From Mesostigma viride (lineage: Eukaryota; Streptophyta; Mesostigmatophyceae; Mesostigmatales; Mesostigmataceae), in NCBI GenBank assembly GCA_009746045.1, contig RPFO01000240.1:319501-383500 (forward strand): a stretch of 64,000 bases of DNA, read 5' to 3'. Numbering within the stretch: the first letter of the stretch is position 1; every line of letters begins with the position of its first letter. The position numbers and the translations under genes are program-made. The notes under the pieces were generated by a model. The model was not told the origin of the DNA. It was given only the letters and a program-made list of their open reading frames with translations, and searched no databases. This document shows, in pieces, positions 55,133 through 64,000 of the stretch.

Positions 55133-55741
55133 AGATAAATATGTGTACGTTTATTCCAAATATATCCAATAGTTAATCCCCTTAACTTCAATGCCGCTCA
55201 TCAACGACATGGTACACATGGAAGGCTCCACACATGTGACCATTGATTGTACGTCAGGTACGCAATCATAAAACATTGGGCCGAGGTCGTACTATCGGCC
55301 CTAAAATACGCAAAGTGTTGTGCCGGTTTTGTACCATCGGCACCTTAGCTTTTGCTACACGGCACTATTTTCAGTGCTACAAACTGTGCCGGAAATATCA
55401 CAGAAAGCCCTACTTTGCCTATTTAGTTATATCGGCCAGATATACGGCTGCCAAGCGGGTGCGATTATCAGCAGTGTTTTTTTTAAGGTTTTCGTTACTA
55501 GTGGCGCTAGGCCACTTGTGGCGTTTCGAACTATGAAAACTTCAGTTTACTCGGCCAATGTGTGGCTTTAAGCCAATTAAAATTGGGCTTGGCACGGCCA
55601 CATGTGGCAGGCTGGCTTTTTGGTGCAGCAAATGACCCTGCCGACAGCGGGGTCAGCACGGCGCGGCGCCGTACTGGCTGTACACAAGGCAGGCGAGCGT
55701 CTGAGCCGTCTCAGGCATCGGCGCCGGGCGTACTTGGTAAA
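55133..55741. other. Unassigned
   Basis: A 97-codon plus-strand frame (55243-55536) with many Arg/Tyr residues has no recognised domain and overlaps another open frame. GGCCAC-TGTGGC words occur at about 55508-55530 and 55592-55606. Confidence 0.25.
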
Positions 55742-55745
55742 TTAA

Positions 55746-57656
55746 GGGGAGGGTCCCATGGAAATGTATCAAAACTGAAGCCCCCTAATAACTACAGAAA
55801 TGCAACTGACAACCACTGAATGATGTTTAAGGACCATAAACGTGATGTTTGGGCATGCATACCACCACTTGTTTGGGATACTACCCCCAGCCATACACCG
55901 GCTATGTGCTAAAAATAGAAAGAAAGGCTGTCCGGGGCACATCTTGCCCAGAACAGTGGGAGAACCAGTTGCATGCCAAAAGCACAACCCATATAAAAAT
56001 GTCATGGGACATGGTTTCTACCTAATTGGATCAACAAAATCAGCACATCCCTTCATGTTATTAATTTTTGACCAAAAAATACGCTTTTTTAGGGGGGGCG
56101 TCCCCATACACACTCATAACACATCAATTAGGCCTGAAAAGCACAAGTCAAATTTTGTCATGACCATAGAAGGCACTGTCAAAGTTTGGTGGCGTTCTGA
56201 GCTCAGCTGTAGCAGTTATTAATTTTGGCAGTTGGCCACCTGTGCAGACGCTAAGGAAGGCATTAGTGAGTATTAAGGCACACTAACACTTCCTATGCCA
56301 TCCAAAAGGCTCCTGACCATGCCCAATTCGACCACAATGTACAAGGAGGTGGCTGGGCACGTCATGTGCCCTTGCCTTACCTCGACACAGGCAACCTGTT
56401 GCGTGTGTGCACAACCATGAGGCAGGTAGCTCTACATGCCTAGCCAACACTTCTAAAGCATATTCCAGGTTTACGGTGTGGGCATCATCCCAAAACCAAG
56501 CTGACCAAATTCAAACACACCCTAGAAAGCCATATCCACTAATTGCCCAACAAGGGTAACAACAGACAGTCCACAGATCGAGAAAGCAGAATTATCATAC
56601 ATGCTGCTTGCCAAGGCTTCTTACCATGGTTACCTTGCCTTGCTAGCATATGAATTAGGGCTCTCCCATTTTAGTGGGAGAAAGGCCAACAAGACAACGA
56701 TAACCCCTACCTACGTGCAGTTCCACCCATGCAGTATGCCCCTCAGAAAAACCACAGCCACCTTTCTTTCCAGCGCAATTGTTTTCCAAGAAACAAACTC
56801 AGGCTTGTGAGCCTCTAACCACAATGAAGCCTCTGCTAAGAAAGGTCGCGTCAATATTCACACAAAACTGAGTGCTGTTAGCAATCTCCTTCCAAGAAAC
56901 CACTCAGCAAATCCCTGACAACTTGACGATATGCCACGGTCACGCTTTGACACGTCCCAGCCATGCAACGTACATGAAAACCACTGAAAGGTGCCAGGAA
57001 TCTGGCGATGCGCAGCACGGAATGGCATTATACCTGGCGCTAACTGCACGGAAAGAAGCCGAAAACTTGCGTTGATAATAACCCATAAAGGAAGCGAAAC
57101 ATTCATAGGGTCACGTTGATCACACGATCGTACCATTACCGGCATTGTCCTTCGCCCAGCGGCGCAAGAAAAAACAACCTTCCATGGAATAATAAGAGGC
57201 GCATCCCGCGAGCCTGGAGAGTGTCTTACCGATCATGACGGCAATCTTGCCGAAACCCAGCAATTTTTTTTTAAGTTTTACCAATAACAATTTAAACGCA
57301 TCCTTGACGCTAGGTAAAGCTCATAAAACCTGACAATCACCGCCGCCAGCGTGCATTCTAATTTATTCCTCTCGACGAAAACATCAGATTGGACCCCCGT
57401 GGCGATGGTAATCAATAAAATCATCGACACTGCAAAAAACGCGAACTCCGCTAAGAAGTAGCATCATTTACTGATCGTCTTTAAGATTCGCTCAGTTTCT
57501 CTGCATTCCGCGAGCTATCTTTTTCTACTCTGCCTGAAAGCACGTCGCCATGGCCAGCTCCGGTAGAGGTGCGCGCACCGTGCACCACTTTTTCACGGTA
57601 CGGACGGGCACCGCGCATTTTTTCGGCGCCAAAATATTCGCGCCGGGACCGTCCCC
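55746..57656 (+). mobile_element. TTAA-duplicating non-autonomous DNA transposon, copy 2
   Basis: 1911 bases with TTAA at 55742-55745 and 57657-57660, and the same GGGGAGGGTCCC / GGGGACGGTCCC inverted termini. It is nearly identical to copy 1 over its whole length, differing by scattered substitutions and small insertions, so both copies moved recently. Confidence 0.85.
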
Positions 57657-57660
57657 TTAA

Positions 57661-58290
57661 CAACAACGATTACTAGTGCCGAAAGTCGAAACACGTTAGT
57701 TAGTCAATGCAGTATGGCTGGCGAGTGACTTAATAACTGAGGCGCCAGCCGCCAGGCCGCCAGGCAGCTGAAGCCTGAAAAGTGAAAATGCACACAAGCT
57801 GCAGTCTGCACAGTGCACTCTGGTCTCTGGCAGCGGGCCACTTGCCACTTGGCACTTGGCCGGGCTCTACGTACATGCACTATGCAGTCAGTAAGTCAGT
57901 CCGTCATAGTAGTACTCGTAGTAGTATTCTAGTACTAGGGAGGCTTGTGGCGGAACGCCGGCCGGAAGACCGGCTGACACCGCCAATTGTGGCGTGACCT
58001 GTACTAGAGTGAACTTAAGGCACGGCCACCCTGTGGCGAAACGAAACTACAAAGTAGAACAGCACGGCCAAATTGTGGCTTCTTGGGAGCCCTGTCAAAG
58101 TGGGTGGCACCGCCACATTTTGCCAAAAAAAGTGCCACACCGCCACATTTGGCGGCATATCGCCACTAAACAAAACACTGATTATCAGGGACGCAACCCT
58201 GATTAATACCTCCGTTTACAATCATAATGGCCAAGATTAAATATGAACAGGCAGTTGGGCACATAGGGTAAAATTTACCTACACATTAAA
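57661..58290. repeat. Region with scattered GCCAC/GTGGC inverted words
   Basis: GTGGCG and CGCCAC words occur about ten times between 57840 and 58160, e.g. CACGGCCACCCTGTGGCG and CCGCCACATTTGGCGG. They can pair with one another. No gene. Confidence 0.35.
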
Positions 58291-58521
58291 CCCTTCGTAC
58301 AGAACGAATTCGTCAGCCCATGTCGCAGAGAGCCTTCCACATCGCAGGCCAAGGCATAGTAGCCCTATCTTTCCCGCATGCATCCATTCACAGAAAACTG
58401 ATTAGGATCACTAAGCACTCTTAACCAGACATTTGATAGAACCAAATTAGGTGAAGACTAGCATTTGATTGAACCAAATTAGGTGGAGCCCTGGCACAAA
58501 CGCAGCAGTTACAGCGGTCTT
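58291..58521 (-). mobile_element. F3 fragment (A start and B1), minus strand
   Basis: 58291-58408 is the complement of the A start (CAGCCCATGTCGCAGA to CAGAAAACTGATTAGGATC), followed by a degraded B (GATCACTAAG, CATTTGAT, GGTGGAGCCCTGGCAC). ATTAG at the joint gives AAT on the minus strand. Confidence 0.55.
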
Positions 58522-59853
58522 TACGGTGACGGTCTCTGCGCACAATAGTGGCGTAAAAAAACTTCGCGGTACCCGTCCGCACCGTGAAAAAGTGATGCAC
58601 GGTGCGCGCACCTCTACCGGAGCTGGCCATGACGACGTGGCTTTAGGCAATCTAGATGAAGATGGCATGCGGAATGCAGAGAAAATGATCGAAACATCAT
58701 GAGTTTACGATGCTATTTCTTAGCGGAGTTTGCGCGTTTTGGAATCGCGATGATTTTATTGACGACCATCGCCACGGGTGTCCAAATTCTAAATTTTTTG
58801 TTGCGAGGAATTCAAAAGAATGCACGCTAGCGATTGTGACTGCATGTCAGGTTCGATGGGCTTCAATTAGCGTCAAGGATGCGTTTACACTGTTATTAGT
58901 AAGTTTGCTGGGTTTGGGCAAGATTTCTGTCATTATCCATAAGCCACTCTCCATGCTGACTGGATGTGCGTCTTATATTTCCGTGGAAGGTTTGTCTTTC
59001 TTGCGCCGCTGGGCGAAGGACAATAACGGTAATGGTACGACCGTGTGCTCAGCATCGCCTTAAAAATGTTTAGGGTTTAGCTTCCTTCAAAGGTTATCAA
59101 CGCAACATTTCGCCTTCTTTCCGTGCAGTTAGCACCATGTATGTATGTTGCCATTTTGTACGTGCTGCGCATTGCCGAATTCCTGGCAGCTTTCAGTGAT
59201 TTATTTACGCTGCATACATAGCTGGGACGTGTCAAGGCACGAGCCATGGCATGTCCGCAAGTTATAAGGGATTTGTCGTGTGGTTTCTTCGAAGGAGTTT
59301 GCTATAACAGCAGTCAGTTTTACGTGAATATTGAAGCAACCTTTCTGAGCAGTAGCACCGCTCAGTGCTTATAGAGTGTCACAATCTTGAGGTTGTTTTG
59401 GTAGGGATTTTCATTGTTTTCTGGGCCTCTGTCCCACTGAATTATGGAATAGCCCCATCATATGCTAGCAAAGCAAAGTAACCATGGTAAGAAGCCCTGG
59501 CACGCAGCATGTATGGTAAGTGTGCTTTCTCTGCAGACTGTCTGTTGTTCCCCTTGATTGGGCGATCAGTGGATTTTGCTTTCTAGAGTGTATTTGCATT
59601 GGACAGCTTGGTTTTGGTATGATGCTCACACCAAATACCTGGGATATGCTTTTGAAGTGTTGGCTAGCCATGTAGAGCTACCTGCCTCAGTGCTGTGCAC
59701 GCACGCGTAAGGTTGCCCATGCCGAGGGAAGGGAAGGGCACATGAGGTGCCCAGTTACGTCCTTGTACGCTGTGGTCGAATTGGGCATGGTGTTGGGCCT
59801 TTTGGATGGAAAAGAAAGCCTTGGCATATGTCTGGATACCCACTACTACAGCC
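58522..59853 (-). mobile_element. Diverged TTAA element, inverted and truncated
   Basis: Runs opposite to copies 1 and 2. GCGGTACCCGTCCGCACCG, AGCTGGCCATGACG and GACGACCATCGCCACGGGTG match the complement of 57370-57620, and the order continues to about 59850. The end facing 58522 has lost GGGG and TTAA; the other end is cut by the F2 tail. Confidence 0.55.
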
Positions 59854-59854
59854 A

Positions 59855-60596
59855 ATGAAGCAATAAGTGTTCCCATGAGCATCGGCGGCCGGGATGTGGC
59901 CTAACTTTTGTATGTGCTCTGGACACTCATTGTTTTAATAAAGAGTCTGGTTACCCTAGAGTTCCACGGTTAGTAGAATCGTGGTTCTCTGAGCATAGTT
60001 TCTTTATAGTGAGATGGAAGGATAGCCGCTATAGCTAGGTTATAGGGTTCACGTGACATTCCTTTTGAGACCGGTGAGGCTTGGGTCGTGGCCAAAGCTT
60101 TGGCCAGTTTTTCTTGGCCAGGTGGCAGGAGCTACGTTGAGATATAAACCTGCCACTGTCTAGGTTTCTTAGTTAATGGCGTAGTGATTAACTAGATCTA
60201 GCTAGATTCTTTCTCTCACCCCACATATGACCTACTAATAGCCCCGGCATATGTGACCTGATAGCCTTACGTAAGCTGCCGGCAATTAGCACGCCACATT
60301 GCGTCATTTGTTTAGACGCAACTTTTGCGTGGCGAAAAAAGGCCGTCGGGGCCAAGGCCGCACGACACGCAAAAAAGGACAAAAACAAACCCACCTAGCT
60401 TAGGTCGGCCTCTTTTCTTTTCCCGCCCACCCTCCTTCCCATCCTCCCGCGTGTTTGGGGGTAAGGCTAGCCTTTGCCAAACAATAAGTGTTTCCATGAG
60501 CATCGGCGGCCGGGATGTGGCCTGCCTTTTGTATGTGCTCCACTCACTATTTTAATAAAGAGTCTGGTTACCCTGGAGATCCACGGTTAATAGAAC
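59855..60596 (+). mobile_element. F2 YR retrotransposon 3' end (B1-A2-B2)
   Basis: B1 59855-59979, A2 59980-60421, B2 60422-60596. Close to the 38.98-42.92 kb copy. The joint has AAT (59977-59979), while the outer end reads TAGAAC, so AAC replaces AAT there. No coding body remains. Confidence 0.75.
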
Positions 60597-61394
60597 AGTT
60601 GTTCATATACCTTGCTAGGTACGCGTCCTAGTATTCAGCAGCCTGGCACGGCCTGCACTGATACACAATTGATTTAGTAGACGGGCGGTGCGCTTGGCGC
60701 GCAGATCTATCAATTGCCTGACACGGCCAGTCCTCAGGATCTGTCCATGCGGTACTCAGCCTCTATTGACAACTAGGCTCTGACGCGCTCCGGCGCGCAA
60801 ACCTATCAACTGACTGTCAGGTCCTGTACAAGTCCTGTCAAAGTCGTGCGGGCTACCAAAGTGACACTAAGTTGTACATCCTGTACCGACGGTCACACGC
60901 TTATAACAGCGCATGGTACCTGCGACGTCACCTAGGAAATGTCATAACTTGCACATCCCATAACCTAATGAAGCATTTCTGGTGCTATTGGAAAGGGCAT
61001 AACAAGCTCTATCCACCTAACGTAAATTCTTTTCATGAACCAGAGATCAATTCCAGAATTAGGATCTCACAATGTCCCAACAAAGTCTCTAGATAGACAT
61101 AAATTATTGTGCCCAGTACTACTAAGCATGATTTGACTGGCCGGAAAAACGACTTGACTGGTGTCTCTTGCTCTTATATTCAAAGTCTGACAGGCTTGAG
61201 GCAAGCACCCACGGCTTTACAACTATGGCCGTCATAATTTCTTCAATTGCAAGCCATCAAAGCCAAAATGGTATAAGCACACGGAATCATTTGCCATATT
61301 GTTGGCATGCCACAATGTCAATACGCCATCATGTGGATATGCTCGAACAATGTCATCCATCGTAGTTGAACAGCATTAGGCTAGTACTTTTTAT
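60597..61394. other. Unassigned spacer
   Basis: No gene or repeat recognised. Confidence 0.3.
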
Positions 61395-61428
61395 GTTGAC
61401 GCACATCCTGCGCAGGATGTGCGTCAAC
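61395..61428. repeat. Perfect 34-base palindrome, foldback centre
   Basis: GTTGACGCACATCCTGC followed immediately by its complement, with TTTTTAT and ATAAAAA further out. The same centre (CATCCTGCGCAGGAT) occurs at 37730 and, split by R1, at 15328/17467. Confidence 0.8.
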
Positions 61429-61700
61429 CTTGTGTCGACGCATAAAAAGGAATAGCTTCATGCTGTCCAACTATTGTTGCCGTTGCAGCTGCCATTCTAA
61501 CACCACGCCTTACCTAATTGCAAGAAGTGCTGAGGCTCTGGGGGGGTAGGTCACTGTACTTGCTGGGACTGGCTTTCAGTAACGAACAATGGTATTGTAC
61601 TCAGATTTCTGTCGATAAAGCAGTGCTTGTTGTCTGCATGTCACCTGATCCAACCCCTCACCCCCCCAATTCTGCTGTGCGCTCTTCACTGTCACTGCAG

Positions 61701-62456
61701 TTGAGCTGGACGATTCTCACCCCGAGGACGACCACCCTTCCACGGACATGTTGCTGTCTGCACAACGCTTGATGCCGCCTTCTCTGCTGATGTCCCCAGT
61801 GGTGGAACCTCTTATTGTTTATGGCAACATCCTGCATGGCTTGAGCAGGACCATGAGTGAGATCCAAAGCAGTTCAGACAGCGATCAGCTGGTTGTCACT
61901 GTGGCAACACCAGGAATGCAGCACGGAGAGCCAGGTGAAAAGGAAACTGTTCTCGCTGGGTCATCAGGTGGAGGGTCCAAGAATGCACCACAGCCACCTA
62001 GCAACGAAACCATTGCCAGCAACCGACTATCAGAGAACAACTCAAATGCTCAGACATGTGCTGCCCCTCCCAAAGCTCTGCAACCTGGCGTGTCCCTGAC
62101 AGATGGGTCAGCACCGCCGTCAGCGGTCACGGCGTTAAGCCGGGCATTAGACGATATGAACCAGGAGTCGAACTGCGTTGAAGAATCTTCCCCATTGCAG
62201 TGTGGGGGACAGTTGGCACACGGGCCACGGCATGCTTTTGCAGTGGGGCATGGTAGGGATGGATCATGCCGTGTCCCACCATCGGAGTCTTGCGAACTCG
62301 AGGATGACCAGACCATTGCAGACAACAAGGCGACAGCCTCCACCCAACGGCCAGCAGGTACGGGCGCCAACAGCATTGATGGCCCTGGCTTGCTGATGCA
62401 TTCAGTCTCCTTGCCCAACGGGGCGAGATCTGGTAAAACATGGGTGCCTGGATCTG
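61701..62456 (+). CDS. Exon of a Ser/Pro-rich protein gene (candidate)
   Basis: An acceptor with a long pyrimidine tract (TTCACTGTCACTGCAG) precedes an open frame of about 251 codons. It begins ELDDSHPEDDHPSTD and runs through MLLSAQRLMPPSLLMSPVVE to SVSLPNGARSGKTW. It is rich in Ser, Pro, Asn and Gln and looks disordered. Two donors, GTAAAA at 62433 and GTAAGA at 62457, both leave one base (G), which fits the two-base start of the exon at 63524. No domain recognised. The first exon of the gene is not identified. Confidence 0.4.
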
Positions 62457-62650
62457 GTAAGATAAGGGCCTGGACTTAACATGACATGAGGGAGCTTGGA
62501 TCTTGTAACATAAGGGGATGTACCTGGGCGTGGTGGGATCATCCTTAAAAGGTGTGTGGGTCTGGATAGACCAGGAGGCGTGCATCTGGTAAGATCAGGA
62601 GACCTAGATCTGGTAACTAAGATATAATGAGGGGATCTCTGGTAGGATAT
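62428..62650. repeat. Degenerate repeat of GATCTGGTAAGA-like words
   Basis: GATCTGGTAA or close variants occur at about 62427, 62451, 62495, 62584 and 62610, spaced 25-90 bases. Several are good 5' splice site matches. Confidence 0.5.
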
Positions 62651-63275
62651 GAAGACCTCGGGCTAGAAATTATATGATCCTATCTATGGGGTCTGGATCG
62701 TGTGAGATATATAGGGATCTGAACATTGTAAAATGAGGAGTTCGGATATGGACGTATGTGGTGTGGTTGTGAGATGGATGCCAGAATAAAAAGGAAGAGA
62801 AGACTATAGAGGGTTGCATTAAGTGTGCACTGTACGAACAGCTCGGATGTAGTCGGAGCCATAGCCTGATAGCCATGGCCAACTTGTAGGTCACTGCGTC
62901 ACCAGTTAAACTGCCACCTGTGCCATTACATATAATTGACAATATCACTAACCAGTAATAGTGGATTCATCAGTTATAGGCTAGCGACATGAATGGCAGC
63001 TAAAGTGTATCTGAGATTAATTAATTAATTAATTAATTAAATAGACACGTGATCTGAGGTTTAAAGTGCTAAATGCATACTTGTAAGGTTGGTCCTCTGC
63101 CAATATCAGCAAAATTTTGTTGAATAGTCATTCTGACTTTTCACACACAACCTGCCATGCAGTGCTTTTCTATCCCGGAGACTTCCGGCTTCTCATGCAT
63201 GCTTTCACGGGATGCCATCCTTGTGCCTGGTGCTGACTGAGCACCCTGGACTACTAGCCATTCTGAGTTTGTGCT

Positions 63276-63340
63276 GTTTGGCTGCGCAGTTTGGCTGCGC
63301 AGTTTGGCTGCGCAGTTTGGCTGCGCAGTTTGGCTGCGCG
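63276..63340. repeat. 13-base tandem repeat, five copies
   Basis: GTTTGGCTGCGCA is repeated five times without variation, inside the putative intron 62457-63523. Confidence 0.9.
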
Positions 63341-63523
63341 TAATAACTTATTGTGCAAGACTTGTTGCGCCCAACACTTCATATTAATTACTAAGGACTG
63401 AGCAGCAGCCTGGTGACACTGGAAAATTTTGTGTCTTCAGTACACGTAATGTAGACTCTAAGGCCTGTGCGATGCTGTGTATTGTGCAATATTATGCAAC
63501 ATCATGCGTGCATTTTTCCTCAG

Positions 63524-64000
63524 ATGCCAGCCCCGGGAGCGCAGCTTCAACAAGTCGCCCTGTAAAGCTTGGGATTCACCTCCAAATTTCCGACACAGAT
63601 TTTCAAACGCGCATGCCCCAGCTCCTAGATGCAATAGCAAGCCAGTTGGCCATTGATAAGTCCTGCCTTAGGGTAAAAAATGCATCAGTCGCTAGTGACA
63701 TCAGTTTGACAACCACACCTCGCTCTGGCGGGATAACCGTGGGAACTGGCTACACACTCCCACCCACAGCTGTGCCAGGATCCAGAAACTCGGCAGAGGC
63801 AGGCACTAGCAATATATCGAAGATGATCCTACCAAAACAAGGTGCCTCACAGACTGGGCAAGATGCCTCAAAGATGACCGGCACTGTGGCAGCTAGGGGC
63901 CAGACAATGCTAACCTCAGGAGCCGCTGCTCGCCGCTCCTCACTAGTCCACGGCATGCAAAAAAGGCGCACTGCCCCCATGAGATACCGGCCAGGCTTTG
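63524..64000 (+). CDS. Exon of the same candidate gene, runs off the window
   Basis: After GCATTTTTCCTCAG the frame stays open for 159 codons to the window edge. It reads ASPGSAASTSRPVKLGIHLQ, then ISDTDFQTRMPQLLDAIASQ, LAIDKSCLRVKNAS and on into Thr/Ser/Gly-rich sequence. The middle resembles the small 'F...M..LL.AIA..L.ID...V.V..V' module repeated in many algal surface proteins; that is a weak recognition. Phase agrees with the donor at 62456 (G plus AT gives Asp). Confidence 0.4.

Noticed and set aside
55243..55571. Two overlapping frames of 97 and 83 codons
   Set aside because: Both read the same bases in different frames with unremarkable composition, so neither can be supported.

Overview
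The window is eukaryotic nuclear DNA. It has no operons or bacterial signals. The few host exons are bounded by GT..AG introns with matching phases, and almost everything else is layered transposable elements and simple repeats. The retroelement types (PAT/Kangaroo-like tyrosine-recombinase elements, a non-LTR element with a C-terminal nuclease-like domain, a copia-type gag) fit a unicellular alga, most likely a green alga. That placement is inference; no ribosomal, tRNA or conserved housekeeping gene is present to fix it.

Tyrosine-recombinase (YR) retrotransposons dominate. Three repeat families (called F1, F2, F3 here) share the A1-body-B1-A2-B2 split direct repeat layout. F1 (24.05-29.53 kb, minus strand) has gag, reverse transcriptase, RNase H and tyrosine recombinase, all recognisable but broken by several frameshifts. 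It sits inside a giant GTGA-type tetranucleotide array (23.6-33.1 kb). Its RNase H-recombinase junction carries a textbook 2A ribosome-skipping motif (DGDVEANPGP). F2 has an internally deleted copy at 38.98-42.92 kb with gag and a long open RT frame, plus tails at 0-0.9 kb and 59.86-60.60 kb. F3 is present only as repeat fragments (9.2-10.1, 36.1-36.3, 46.4-47.0, 51.5-52.1, 58.3-58.5 kb).

Other mobile elements: a recent 3.2 kb LTR element (48.21-51.43 kb) with 746-bp LTRs, 5-bp target duplication and gag only, matching the TR-GAG layout; a family of ~1.9 kb non-autonomous TTAA-duplicating DNA elements (34.22-36.11, 55.75-57.66 kb and degraded copies); a separate TTAA element with CCC-starting inverted ends (43.97-45.31 kb); a repeat bounded by a 16-bp palindrome (R4, two copies); a ~1.6 kb repeat (R1) with deleted derivatives, one of which seeded a (GGGT)n expansion; tRNA-like SINE segments; and non-LTR retrotransposon 3' coding remnants at 6.3, 7.9 and 11.8-13.0 kb.

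Host gene candidates: a membrane-protein gene with exons at 10.34-10.85, 19.13-19.28 and 19.42-19.48 kb, whose intron would hold over 8 kb of repeats; and a gene at the right end (exons 61.70-62.46 and 63.52 kb to the window edge) encoding a Ser/Pro-rich protein. Both are supported by splice-site and phase agreement only.

Several insertions can be checked inside the window, because a related unoccupied sequence exists for the F2 insertion and for one TTAA insertion.
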